Source: Solibacteraceae bacterium | Lineage (GTDB): Bacteria; Acidobacteriota; Terriglobia; Bryobacterales; Bryobacteraceae | NCBI GenBank assembly: GCA_021324015.1 | Contig: JAJPJX010000211.1 | Span: 1-64,000, forward strand | Direction: 5' to 3' | Length of the DNA: 64,000 nt | In this document: in pieces, positions 53,759 to 62,799 of the stretch | Numbering within the stretch: the stretch's first letter is position 1 | Layout of the letters: every line of letters starts with the position of its first letter | Notes under the pieces: generated by a model | What the model was told of the DNA's origin: nothing | Database searches by the model: none | The model's input: only the letters and a program-made list of their open reading frames with translations | Position numbers and translations under genes: made by a program

Positions 53759-54406
53759 TCAGAACCGCCCGTAGGTTTCGTAGGCCTTCACCGGGTGCAC
53801 GCCTTCCAGAATGGCCTTGCGCACCAGATTCTCGGTGTGCACCAGGGCCTCCGCTTTGCCCACCACTTCTTCGGCCACCGCCTGCGGAATGACCACCACG
53901 CCGTCCACGTCTCCGAGCACGTAATCCCCAGGATGCACCACCACGCGGCCGATGGTGATGGGTACGTTGTAGCCGGTCATGCGCCAGCGGCCCACGATGT
54001 CCAGCGGCGTGCGGTAGCGGGCGAAGACCGGGAACCCGATCTTGTTGGCGTAGTCCAGGTCGCGCGCGCCGCCGTCGATCACCACGCCGCGCCCGCCCCG
54101 GTACTTGGCCGTCTCGCAGCACAACTCGCCGAAGTGCGCCGTCAGGCAGTCGCTCGGCTGGCTGACCACCACATCGCCGGGCTGGATGGAGCCTAGCATG
54201 GTCAGCAGGGGCAGAAAATAATCGTCCCGCGGCCGGCCGGGCGCCGGCTCCCCGGAAACGGTCAGCGCCCGGCCCGCCACTGTCTGGCCGGGCTGCATGG
54301 CCTGAATCTCCGCCGGCAGAACCTGGTTGGTCCAGCCCATTTCGTCCAAAATGTCGCTGATCGCTCCCGAATAGGGAATGGCGGCCAGCCGTTCCACTAA
54401 ATCCAT
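53759..54406 (-). CDS. RraA/HMG-aldolase-like protein
   Basis: A 215-residue protein of the RraA/4-hydroxy-4-methyl-2-oxoglutarate aldolase family. GAISDILDEMGW opens it, PGDVVVSQPSDCLTAHFGEL holds the loop before the metal/substrate site, GVVIDGGARDLDYANKIGFP contains the Arg and Asp typical of the active site, and VLGDVDGVVVIPQ closes it. Whether it is an aldolase or an RNase E regulator cannot be read from sequence; aldolase or decarboxylase is more likely outside gammaproteobacteria. GAGGAG precedes the ATG. Confidence 0.87.
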   Translation of the reverse strand: MDLVERLAAIPYSGAISDILDEMGWTNQVLPAEIQAMQPGQTVAGRALTVSGEPAPGRPRDDYFLPLLTMLGSIQPGDVVVSQPSDCLTAHFGELCCETAKYRGGRGVVIDGGARDLDYANKIGFPVFARYRTPLDIVGRWRMTGYNVPITIGRVVVHPGDYVLGDVDGVVVIPQAVAEEVVGKAEALVHTENLVRKAILEGVHPVKAYETYGRF

Positions 54407-54467
54407 GCACTCCTCTTTCTTTTCTTGGTTCGGTCGTATGCCGGGCGAACGCGCCCGTTTCCTGATC

Positions 54468-55028
54468 TTACCGCCCTATGGAGACGTCCACCTGCGTCGG
54501 CTGGACCTGGATGCGCTCGATGCGGTGTCCGAGGGCGAAAGGCTGCCCGATTTTGGCGTCGGGTACGCGCGGCAGAACATAATTGCGGATGAGGTAATCC
54601 AGAACCGGCCCCTGGATGGTCACGCCGGAGATCTGCACGCTGTCCAGGTCCACGGTGGCTTGCCCGCCGCCGGAGCGGATGTGCGCCATTACCTCCACTG
54701 GGCGCTCCCCGGAAAGCAGTTGGGACATCAGCCAGCCCGGCGGATTCCCCTGGGATTGCTGCACCTTGGCAAAATCCACCCAGGCGGTCGCGGTGACCGA
54801 ATTCGGCCCCAGCGCGAGTTTGGGGTCGCGCACCCCTTCGGGCACCGTTTCCCGGACCGCCTGCTGGGCATAGGCGTTCAACTCGCGAGCCGTGAGCACG
54901 ACGTGCGTTCCGGCGCGCAGCCGCTCCTGCTCGATCTGGTCGAATTTCCGCCTGGCCGAAAGGTAGTCGGGGCTGGAGCCCAGCAGGAGCGAAATCCCTG
55001 CCAACGCCAGAACCATCCGCTTCCTCAT
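54468..55028 (-). CDS. Hypothetical secreted protein
   Basis: A 186-residue protein with a signal peptide (MVLALAGISLLLGSS) and a mature part of mixed alpha/beta character (VVLTARELNAYAQQAVRETV; VEVMAHIRSGGGQATVDLDS). The pattern of a helical N-part and regularly spaced beta strands recalls lipid-binding LmeA/DUF2993-like folds, but no motif proves it. The ATG at 55028 was chosen for the signal peptide; the open frame continues upstream. Confidence 0.6.
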   Translation of the reverse strand: MRKRMVLALAGISLLLGSSPDYLSARRKFDQIEQERLRAGTHVVLTARELNAYAQQAVRETVPEGVRDPKLALGPNSVTATAWVDFAKVQQSQGNPPGWLMSQLLSGERPVEVMAHIRSGGGQATVDLDSVQISGVTIQGPVLDYLIRNYVLPRVPDAKIGQPFALGHRIERIQVQPTQVDVSIGR

Positions 55029-55198
55029 GCTGTTCCAGACGCGCGGCGGGGCGCTCAAGGTTGCGCCTCCTCGGGTGATAGCACCCAGCGACTGTGGCAA
55101 TTCCCCACCTGCCGGTCCGTAAAGCTGTGGAAAAACATGGCCGGCGGCGGGCTGTGGTTTGGTCCCCCTGTTGCTACGTTCAAGCCGGGGACAATCCG

Positions 55199-55747
55199 AT
55201 GATCACCGCTATTGCCGTGGTATCCATCCTTCTGGCCGCCTGTGTGCTGTACCTGGTTGGCCGAGCCATCCTGGGTGTTTTCCTGCAATACCGGGGTACC
55301 CGGGTGGTGACCTGCCCCGAGACCGAGCGCGCCGCCGGCGTGCACGTGGACCTGAGACGCGCCACCCAGGCGGCCCTCCGCGGATCCACGGAGATTCGCC
55401 TCGATTCCTGCACCCGATGGCCGGAAAAGCAGCATTGCGGGCAGGAGTGCCTCAAGCAGATCCAGCAGTCCCCCGCGGATTGCCTCATGGTGAACATCGT
55501 AACCCGCTGGTACCAGGGCAAAAACTGCGCCTCGTGTGGAAAGTCCATCGGCGAAATTCATTGGGCCGATCATAAACCCGGCCTGCTCAGCCCGGCCAAG
55601 CAACTCGTCGAGTGGTCCCGACTGGCCCCCGAAACCCTCCCCGACGTCCTGGCGACGCATCAGCCCGTGTGTTGGAATTGCATGATCGTGCAGGGCATGA
55701 TCGTACAGCACCCCGGGTTGGTGCTCGATCGCGCGCGAAAAATCTGA
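55199..55747 (+). CDS. Cys-rich membrane-anchored hypothetical protein
   Basis: A 182-residue protein with one N-terminal membrane helix (AIAVVSILLAACVLYLVGRA) and a soluble part with at least nine Cys: VVTCPET, SCTRWPEKQHCGQEC, a CASC pair in GKNCASCGKSIGEIHW, and a CWNC pair near the end, with His residues in IHWADHK. Two CXXC pairs suggest zinc-ribbon metal binding. I recall close relatives across Acidobacteriota without known function. No ribosome site is evident before the ATG. Confidence 0.75.
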   Translation: MITAIAVVSILLAACVLYLVGRAILGVFLQYRGTRVVTCPETERAAGVHVDLRRATQAALRGSTEIRLDSCTRWPEKQHCGQECLKQIQQSPADCLMVNIVTRWYQGKNCASCGKSIGEIHWADHKPGLLSPAKQLVEWSRLAPETLPDVLATHQPVCWNCMIVQGMIVQHPGLVLDRARKI

Positions 55748-55845
55748 GCCTGCCGTCGTTTTTTCTTGAAATCTGTATGTTTTCGCACTACTGTTAATAC
55801 AAGAGTTGCCGATCTTAAAACCTGCAACTGAACCGGCACCCGAAA

Positions 55846-56505
55846 ATGCAGCGTCTCCTTTTCGGAGTGGTGGCCTTGGTTCTGTTTAGTACCAGCGCCC
55901 GGGCGCAGTGGAACGAGGGCGGCAGGTCCTCAGCGCCTATTACAATTTACACAGAGTTCGAACACGAAAACTCCCCGCGATCTCTGAAGAGCCTGAAGTC
56001 GGAACTGGTCGCCATCATGGGTCCCTTCGGCCTGCAGTTTGAGTGGCGGGATTTGAAAAGAGTGCGCCGCAACGAGGTTTCCGTCGAACTCGTGGTGGTC
56101 TCGTTCAAGGGACGCTGCGACATGGAGGGATTGGCCCTGCCCATACACCCGCCGACGGGAGCGCTGGGATGGACCCACATGAGCGACGGCGACGTGCTGC
56201 CCTTCAGCGATGTGGACTGCGACCGGGTGCGCGCCCTGATCGCGCCGGTCACGCTGGGTACTTCCCGGGATGAGCGCGAGCGGCTATTCGGCCGGGCCCT
56301 CGGCCGCGTGCTCGCCCATGAACTCTACCACATCTTTGCCAATACCACGCGGCATGGCCACATGGGCGTGGCCAAACCGTTTTATACCGCCACCGAATTG
56401 GTATCGGAGACTTTTCAGTTCCAGAAACGGGAAGGTAAGACCCTGCGCCAAGGCAAACTTCGCAACCTGTTCGTCAGCCAGGCGGTCAGCAGCGCCGGCC
56501 AGTAA
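55846..56505 (+). CDS. Secreted protein with HExxH metalloprotease motif
   Basis: A 219-residue protein: signal peptide (LLFGVVALVLFSTSARAQ), a central beta-rich part, and LAHELYHIFANTTRHGHMG near residue 157, which contains a zinc-type HExxH and a following His-Gly-His that could supply the third ligand. It may be a small metallopeptidase or a relic of one. A good intrinsic terminator follows its stop. The family is not recognised beyond the motif. Confidence 0.7.
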   Translation: MQRLLFGVVALVLFSTSARAQWNEGGRSSAPITIYTEFEHENSPRSLKSLKSELVAIMGPFGLQFEWRDLKRVRRNEVSVELVVVSFKGRCDMEGLALPIHPPTGALGWTHMSDGDVLPFSDVDCDRVRALIAPVTLGTSRDERERLFGRALGRVLAHELYHIFANTTRHGHMGVAKPFYTATELVSETFQFQKREGKTLRQGKLRNLFVSQAVSSAGQ

Positions 56506-56528
56506 GACGGGCCGGCGGTCATCCCGGC

Positions 56529-56555
56529 GGGGGCGGGTTTCGCCGCCCCCTTTTT
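56529..56555 (+). terminator. Intrinsic terminator
   Basis: GGGGGCGG and CCGCCCCC form an 8-bp stem with loop GTTTCG, followed directly by TTTTT. It ends the transcript of the HExxH protein gene and lies 5 nt from the convergent gltA stop. Confidence 0.85.
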
Positions 56556-56559
56556 CCCT

Positions 56560-57927
56560 TCACCCCACCCGCACCATCCGGCCCGGGGCCCGTTCTTCAA
56601 TCCGCACAAAATCGCGCTTCTCGTGGCCCGTATAAATCTGGCGCGGCCGTGCGATCTTCTGTTCGCCGTCTTCCAACATCTCCTGCCACTGCGCCAGCCA
56701 CCCGGCCGTGCGCGGGATCGCGAACAGCACCGTGAACATGTCCGGCGAGAATCCCATGGCCTGATAGATGATCCCCGAGTAGAAGTCCACGTTGGGATAC
56801 AGCTTACGGCGGATGAAAAACTCGTCCTCGAGCGCGATGCGCTCCAGTTCCAGGGCGATGTCCAGCTTGGGATTCCGTCCGGTCACCTGGAACACCTCCT
56901 CGGCCACGCGCTTGATGATCCGCGCCCGGGGGTCGTAATTCTTGTAAACCCGGTGCCCGAAGCCCATCAGCTTACCGTGGCCCGCCTTAATCTGCGCGAT
57001 GTAGGCCGGCACACGGTCCTTCGACCCGATCTCGTCCAGCATGCGTAGCACTTCCTCGTTGGCCCCGCCGTGCAGGGGCCCGGAGAGCGCCGCGATAGCC
57101 GCCGCCGTGGTGGCATACGGATCCGCCTGCGAACTGCCCACCGCCCGCATGGTGTTGGTGCTGCAATTCTGTTCGTGGTCGGCATGCAGGATGAAGAGGA
57201 TGTCCAGCGCGCGCGCCAGTACGGGGTTGGCGCTGTACTTGGGCTCCGTCTTCTTCCACAGCATGTGCATGAAGTTCTTCGTGTAGCTCAGCTCGTTGTC
57301 CGGGTACACATACGGCAGCCCCAGGCTGTGCCGGTAGGAATGCGCCGCCAGCGTGGGCATCTTGCCGATCAGGCGCGTGATTTGAAGCTTACGGATGTGG
57401 GGCTCGTGGATGTTGCGGGCCTCCCGGTAGTATGTCGAGAGCGCCGCCACCGCGCTGATCAGCATGCCCATGGGGTGCGCGTCGTAGTGGAACCCGTCCA
57501 TGAACTTCTTGATGTTTTCATGGATCATGGTGTGCGCCGACACTTGGCGCACCCAGTCGTCCAATTCGCTTTCCGTGGGGAGTTCCCCATTTAACAGGAG
57601 GTAAGCCACTTCCAGGAACGAGCAGCGCTCCGCCAGTTGCTCGATGGGGTATCCGCGGTAGCGCAGGATCCCCTTGTCGCCGTCCAGATAGGTGATCGCG
57701 CTGCGGCAGGAAGCGGTATTCAAAAAGGCCGGATCGTAGCTCATGAGGCCGAAATCGTCCGGAGCGGTCTTGATCTGGCGGAGATCCGTGGCGCGGATCG
57801 TGCCGTCGCTCACGGGAATGGTGTACGTCTTGCCGGTCCGGTTATCGGTCACCGTCAGGCTTTCTTCGGGAAGGGGTTTGTCGGAAGCTGGGGCAGTATG
57901 GGCAAGGTAGCCGGTCTCGGGGTGCAT
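56560..57927 (-). CDS. gltA: Citrate synthase
   Basis: A type II citrate synthase of 455 residues. Catalytic His residues lie in FILHADHEQNCSTNTMR, LSGPLHGGANEEVLRML and GFGHRVYKNYDPRA, and the Asp in YPNVDFYSGIIY. The N-terminal extension of about 60 residues (KPLPEESLTVTDN, YTIPVSDGTIRATDL) is typical of the hexameric bacterial type. It condenses acetyl-CoA with oxaloacetate. The gene stands alone between a convergent terminator and a candidate promoter with an inverted repeat. Confidence 0.96.
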   Translation of the reverse strand: MHPETGYLAHTAPASDKPLPEESLTVTDNRTGKTYTIPVSDGTIRATDLRQIKTAPDDFGLMSYDPAFLNTASCRSAITYLDGDKGILRYRGYPIEQLAERCSFLEVAYLLLNGELPTESELDDWVRQVSAHTMIHENIKKFMDGFHYDAHPMGMLISAVAALSTYYREARNIHEPHIRKLQITRLIGKMPTLAAHSYRHSLGLPYVYPDNELSYTKNFMHMLWKKTEPKYSANPVLARALDILFILHADHEQNCSTNTMRAVGSSQADPYATTAAAIAALSGPLHGGANEEVLRMLDEIGSKDRVPAYIAQIKAGHGKLMGFGHRVYKNYDPRARIIKRVAEEVFQVTGRNPKLDIALELERIALEDEFFIRRKLYPNVDFYSGIIYQAMGFSPDMFTVLFAIPRTAGWLAQWQEMLEDGEQKIARPRQIYTGHEKRDFVRIEERAPGRMVRVG

Positions 57928-57975
57928 TCAGGATATCCTCTCGTGCCGCTTCCTGCATTCAGATTTCCACATCTG

Positions 57976-57995
57976 ATTGTAGCTATCTTCTACAA
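57976..57995 (-). promoter_or_regulatory. Candidate gltA promoter with inverted repeat
   Basis: On the minus strand TACAAT (57981-57976) resembles a -10 box, about 50 nt before gltA. It overlaps TTGTAG-N7-CTACAA (57977-57995), a possible repressor site. No convincing -35 was found. The rest of the gltA-permease gap (57928-58074) holds nothing recognisable. Confidence 0.35.
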
Positions 57996-58074
57996 AATGT
58001 GGATAATCCGAAGGTCCGCAGGGCCTGGCACAGGGTGAAATCGCGCTTGCCTGGGTGAAAGTTCCCCGCCCCGG

Positions 58075-60510
58075 TCACTCGTACCGGAGGGCCATCGCCG
58101 GGTCTACGCGCATGGCGCGCCGGGCCGGCAAGTAGCCCGCCGCCAGAGCGACGGCCGAAAAAACCGCGGCGCTGGCCAGATAGGTGGCCGGATCGGTCGC
58201 GCTCACATGGTAGAGCAGGCTCCCCAACACCCTGTTTATGGCCAGCGCGCCCGCGATTCCCAGAGTCACACCGGCCGCGGCCTGGAGCAGAACCTGGCGC
58301 AGCACCAGCCGGAGGATGTCGCCGCGCTGCGCTCCCACCGCCATCCGGACCCCCATTTCCTGGGTCCGCGCGGTGACCACCCAGGCGACGGAGCCGTAGA
58401 TCCCCACCAGCGCCAGGAACAGGGCGGCCGCGCAAAAGAGACTCAGCAGGTAGGCCGTCAACCGCGATTGCGCCACGGAGGCCGCCAGCGCCTCCTCGAG
58501 CGTCTGCACGAAAGCCACGGGCTGCTCCGGGTCCACCTCCAGAATCCGGCGGCGCACCGCGCCCGCGACCGCGCGCGGATTTCCTTCCGTGCGCACGCTC
58601 AGCCACATGGTGGTCCAGGGCTGCTGGCGGTACGGCAGGAAAATCTCGGGCTGCGGATCCACGGTCAGGGACATATTCTTTACGTCGCCCACCACGCCCA
58701 CCACTTCGGCGGGTTTCTCGAGGCGGCCCACCAGCACCCGCTTGCCCAGGGGATTGAGATCCGGCCAGTAGCGGGCCGCGAAGGCCGCGTTGACCATGGC
58801 CACCGGCGGTGCGCCGGCGCGATCCCCGTCCTGAAACAGACGCCCGCGCAGCAGCGGCACGGCCAGCGCGGCGAAATAGCCCGGGCTGACAGCCTGAAAC
58901 GGCAGCAGCGGCCGCTCCGGCAGCGGCGCCTCGGGCTGCCCTTCGATCAGCACTGGAGCGAAGCGGAACGGCGACGCCGGCAAGGTATAGGACAGGGCGG
59001 TGGCGCGCACCCCCGGGAGCCCGGAGACCTTTTCAAGCACCTGGTCGAAGAACGCCACGATCCGCTCATTCGACGGATACCGCGAGGGAGCGAGCGAGAT
59101 GCTCATCGTCAGGACGTTGCGCGGATCGCATCCCAGGTTGTCGCCCAGGGTGTGCAGCAGGCTGCGCATGAGCAGACCGGCGCCCACCAGCAGCACCATG
59201 GAAAGGGCGATTTGCCCGACCAGCATCAGGCCGCGCGCCCGCTGCCTCCCCGGGCCGCCGATCATGCCGCGGCCTTCTTCCCGCAGCACACCCTGCATGT
59301 CGGCGCGGGAAAGCTGCAGCGCCGGCAGCAGCCCGAATAGCACGCCGGTGGCCAGCGAGGCCGCCAAGCCGAACGCCAGCACCTGCCAGTCCATGCCGAT
59401 TTCTTCTGCCCGCGGCAGATTCTCTTGCATCAGGTTCGCCAGCAGGCTGGTGCCCCAGGCGGCGGCCAGCACGCCGGCTAGCCCGCTGGCCAGGGCCAGC
59501 ACGATGGCCTCCGTCAGGAACTGCCGGATGAGGTTGGCCCGGCTGGCGCCCACGGCCAGACGCAGGGCGATCTCCTTGCGGCGGGCCATGCCGCGCGCCA
59601 GCAGCAGGCCGGCCACATTGGCGCAGGAAATCAGCAGCAGCAGGGCGACGGCGCCCGCCAGCACCAGGAGGGCCGGGCGCAGGTTCCGCACAAGCTGCTC
59701 CTGAAGCACGCCCAGCTTGACCAGCGAGGAGGGATCGGCATCCGCCAGCTTCGGAAACTCCCGCAGGTATTGCCGGCCGAGCACTTCCATCTCGGCCTGC
59801 GCCGCCGCGAGTGAGACGCCGGGACCGAGGCGCGCCACCGCCGTCAGGTAGCCCGCCCCCGCCTGTACCTGCGCCGGCTTGAGCAGGCTCTGCTCGAATT
59901 CCCGCGTGGTCCACAGATCCGGCTTGAACCCGAGGAAACCGAACTCGAACCGGGGCGGCATCACGCCGATGATGGTGTACACGTTCGCGCCGGCCGTGAG
60001 GGTCTGCCCCACGATGTCCCGGGCGCCGCCGAAGCGGCGTTGCCACAAACCATCGCTCAGGATGGCCACTAGCTTGCCACCCGGCTGGTCTTCCTCCGGC
60101 CGGAAGGCGCGTCCCAGGGCGGGCCGCACCCCCAATACCTCCAGGAAGCCGGCCGAGGCCCGCGCACCGTTGAGTTGCTCCGGGTCGCCCCGCCCGGTCA
60201 GCGTGAAGGTGTCGAAGGTGAAGGCTGCGATCCGCGAAAACGACCGGCTGTGATCCCGCAACTGCTGGAAGCGCGCGTAGGAGAACGGCCCGCCCGCTGC
60301 AGGCTGGCGCGCGCTGGCGGTCGAGACCAGCACGAGGCGCCCGGGGTCCTGGTAGGGCAAGGAGCGGAGCAGCAGCACGTTCACCACGCTGAAGATGGCC
60401 GTCGTGGCCCCGATGCCCAATGCCAGCGTCAGCATGGCCAGAACAGTAAAGCCCGCGTTTTTGCGCAGCACGCGGAGCGCGAAGCGGACGTCTTGCGACA
60501 GCAACCCCAT
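58075..60510 (-). CDS. MacB/FtsX-type permease of the ADOP group
   Basis: An 811-residue membrane protein with two MacB-periplasmic/FtsX-permease halves. It begins with LLSQDVRFALRVLRKNAGFT and a first membrane helix (AMLTLALGIGATTAIFS), a periplasmic domain, then a permease block (VLAGAVALLLLISCANVAGL), a second N-terminal half (LMLVGQIALSMVLLVGAGLL) and a final permease block ending AMRVDPAMALRYE. The two-half architecture without a linked ATPase gene defines the acidobacterial duplicated orphan permeases. It should form the transmembrane part of a MacB-like machine; its ATPase and substrate are unknown. Confidence 0.93.
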   Translation of the reverse strand: MGLLSQDVRFALRVLRKNAGFTVLAMLTLALGIGATTAIFSVVNVLLLRSLPYQDPGRLVLVSTASARQPAAGGPFSYARFQQLRDHSRSFSRIAAFTFDTFTLTGRGDPEQLNGARASAGFLEVLGVRPALGRAFRPEEDQPGGKLVAILSDGLWQRRFGGARDIVGQTLTAGANVYTIIGVMPPRFEFGFLGFKPDLWTTREFEQSLLKPAQVQAGAGYLTAVARLGPGVSLAAAQAEMEVLGRQYLREFPKLADADPSSLVKLGVLQEQLVRNLRPALLVLAGAVALLLLISCANVAGLLLARGMARRKEIALRLAVGASRANLIRQFLTEAIVLALASGLAGVLAAAWGTSLLANLMQENLPRAEEIGMDWQVLAFGLAASLATGVLFGLLPALQLSRADMQGVLREEGRGMIGGPGRQRARGLMLVGQIALSMVLLVGAGLLMRSLLHTLGDNLGCDPRNVLTMSISLAPSRYPSNERIVAFFDQVLEKVSGLPGVRATALSYTLPASPFRFAPVLIEGQPEAPLPERPLLPFQAVSPGYFAALAVPLLRGRLFQDGDRAGAPPVAMVNAAFAARYWPDLNPLGKRVLVGRLEKPAEVVGVVGDVKNMSLTVDPQPEIFLPYRQQPWTTMWLSVRTEGNPRAVAGAVRRRILEVDPEQPVAFVQTLEEALAASVAQSRLTAYLLSLFCAAALFLALVGIYGSVAWVVTARTQEMGVRMAVGAQRGDILRLVLRQVLLQAAAGVTLGIAGALAINRVLGSLLYHVSATDPATYLASAAVFSAVALAAGYLPARRAMRVDPAMALRYE

Positions 60511-60595
60511 GGAGCTTCCCTGCGCGGTTCGATAACCAGGGTAGCAGGCCGCCGCAGGCTTCCGCGCTCCCTCCGATGATGATAGGCTGGCTCGC

Positions 60596-62728
60596 ATGCA
60601 CCGACGCGAATTCGTGCAGGCCAGCCTGGCGGCAGGTCTGATCCCCCGCGCCGGCCGCGCTTCGGCCGCCCGCTCTTACCTCGAAGATGCCCCGGATATG
60701 CTGCTCACCTACCTGGCCGGCCGCCTGAATGCCCTGGCCGCGCGCTGGGACCAGGAGCGCGCCCGCATCCGCACCGCCGCCGATGTGGAAGCCCGCAACC
60801 AGTTCGTGCGTGCACGCTTCCGCGAGATGATCCACGGCCTGCCGGAGCGCACGCCGCTGGCCCCGGTGGTGGTCCGCTCCATGCCGCGATCGGGCTACCG
60901 CGTGGAAAACGTCATGTTCCAGAGCCGCCCGGATTTCTGGGTGACCGGTAATCTGTATATCCCGGCAGGCCGGGGCCCCTTCCCCGCCGTGATCTCCCCT
61001 TGCGGCCACTATCCTTTGGCCCGCATGTATCCCGACTACCAGTTCGCCTACCTGAACCTGGTTCACGCCGGCTTCGTGGTCCTGGCCTACGACCCTATCG
61101 GACAAGGCGAGCGCCGCCAATACTGGGATCCGGAAACCGGGCACGCGGAAATCAACGACCCGGTAGACGAGCACTCCATGCCCGGCCAGGTGCTGCTCCT
61201 GATGGGCGAAGACCTGACGCAGTACCGTGTCTGGGACGGCATGCGCGCGATCGACTACCTGCTCACCCGCCCGGAGGTGGACCACGCCCGCATCGGCTGC
61301 GCCGGACACTCCGGCGGCGGCACGCTCACGCTGTTCATCAGCGCCCTGGACGAGCGCGTGCAGTGCGCGGTGGTGAACGAGGGCGGCACCAGCCACCGCT
61401 GGCCCCTCGACATCCGCCCGGAAAGCCGCATAGGCCCTTCCGACGTGGAGCAGAATCTGTTTCCGGCCGCGCTTTACGGCGTGGACCTGTGCGACCTGCA
61501 CGTGGCCATCGCGCCGCGGCCTCTGCTGGCCCTGATCGAGAACTATAACCCGCGCTTCAATGCCGCCGCCGAGCACATCCGCGCGCGCTACCAGCAGTGC
61601 GGCGTCCCCGAAAAGTTCGCCACCGAGGAGGCCACCGATCCGCACGCGTGGACCTGGAAACTCCGCCAGGCCACGACGCAGTGGTTCAGCCGCTGGTTTT
61701 ACAGCCACAACGGCCCGGACCGGGAACCGGAGTTTACGCCGGAGCCACCGGAGGCGCTCTACTGCACGCCCGACGGGTCCATCCGCTATTCCCGCCAGGG
61801 CCAGACGATTTTCTCGCTGCTCTTGAAGAAACAGGCCACGCTGCCGCCGTCGCCCGAAAAACCGGCTGCCCCCGAGATTCTGAAAAAGCGCATCGGCTAC
61901 CGCGAGTCGCGGGAGCCGATGGCCCCGCGCCTGCTGGTCACCACGCCGCGCAAAGGCTACCGCATCGAAAAGCTCGAATTTGTCTCCGAACCCGGCATCT
62001 ACATCCCCACCTGGGTCTTTCTTCCGGATAACGCGCGCGGGCGCCTGCCGGCCACGCTGTTCGTGAACGAGGCCGGCAAAGAGGCGGAGGCCATGGAATT
62101 CGGGCGCTACGAACGCCTGGCGCGGGAGGACCGCCTGGTGGCGGCGGTGGATCTGCGCGGCATGGGTGCGACCCGGCCCGCGCACCCGCCCGCCAACAAC
62201 CGCACCGATCCCTACCGCCAGTTGTTCGACGTCGAGGCGGCCATGTGTTACATGGCCTGGTACATGAACCAGTCCCTCTTCGGCATGCGCGTGGGCGATA
62301 TCGTGCGCAGCGTGGATTACCTGCTCGGCCGGCCGGACGTGGCCTCCGCCGGGCTGCGCGTGGTGGGCCAGGGGGCCGCCGCGCCCCTGGTGCTCTGCGC
62401 CGCGGTAATCGATGCGCGCATCGCTGAGGTGGCCGCCGAGCACTGCCTGCTCTCCTGGCGCACCCTGGCGCAGGTGGACCGCTACACCCACTCCACGGGC
62501 ATCTTCGTACGCGATGTATTGCTGGATTTCGACCTGCCGCAGATTGCCGCCGCACTGGCCCCCCGCCCGCTGACGCTGGCGGCCGTTGTGGATCACCTGA
62601 AGCACCCCGTGCCCGCCTCGCGCGTGCGGACCGAATACCGCGCAGCCCTGGAGGCCTATCGCCGGGCGGGCGCGCCGGACCGCTTTCGCATCGTGCAGGC
62701 CGGCGCGGAAACCGACTGGGTGGCATAA
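60596..62728 (+). CDS. Double alpha/beta-hydrolase, acetyl-xylan-esterase-like
   Basis: A 710-residue exported enzyme with a Tat-like signal (MHRREFVQASLAAGL) and two alpha/beta-hydrolase modules. The first (residues 90-340) has an oxyanion region in PAVISPCGHYPL, the nucleophile in GCAGHSGGGTLTLF near 236, and a late acidic segment. The second (about 430-700) repeats the layout (YRIEKLEFVSEPGIYIPTWV, AVDLRGMGAT), but the elbow reads VVGQGAAAPLVL near 589, with no Ser, Cys or Asp nucleophile, so this half is probably inactive. It is divergent from the ADOP permease, 85 nt apart. Confidence 0.82.
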   Translation: MHRREFVQASLAAGLIPRAGRASAARSYLEDAPDMLLTYLAGRLNALAARWDQERARIRTAADVEARNQFVRARFREMIHGLPERTPLAPVVVRSMPRSGYRVENVMFQSRPDFWVTGNLYIPAGRGPFPAVISPCGHYPLARMYPDYQFAYLNLVHAGFVVLAYDPIGQGERRQYWDPETGHAEINDPVDEHSMPGQVLLLMGEDLTQYRVWDGMRAIDYLLTRPEVDHARIGCAGHSGGGTLTLFISALDERVQCAVVNEGGTSHRWPLDIRPESRIGPSDVEQNLFPAALYGVDLCDLHVAIAPRPLLALIENYNPRFNAAAEHIRARYQQCGVPEKFATEEATDPHAWTWKLRQATTQWFSRWFYSHNGPDREPEFTPEPPEALYCTPDGSIRYSRQGQTIFSLLLKKQATLPPSPEKPAAPEILKKRIGYRESREPMAPRLLVTTPRKGYRIEKLEFVSEPGIYIPTWVFLPDNARGRLPATLFVNEAGKEAEAMEFGRYERLAREDRLVAAVDLRGMGATRPAHPPANNRTDPYRQLFDVEAAMCYMAWYMNQSLFGMRVGDIVRSVDYLLGRPDVASAGLRVVGQGAAAPLVLCAAVIDARIAEVAAEHCLLSWRTLAQVDRYTHSTGIFVRDVLLDFDLPQIAAALAPRPLTLAAVVDHLKHPVPASRVRTEYRAALEAYRRAGAPDRFRIVQAGAETDWVA

Positions 62729-62799
62729 CGCACAAACTTGATATTGGGGGTTCTAATAAGCCGCTGTTTGCGATATCATGATCCGCTTACCAGCTACTT

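Noticed and set aside
59066-62605. 1179-codon minus-strand open frame overlapping the permease and the double hydrolase
   Set aside because: It runs antisense to the hydrolase and then in the wrong frame of the permease; no coherent domain is encoded.
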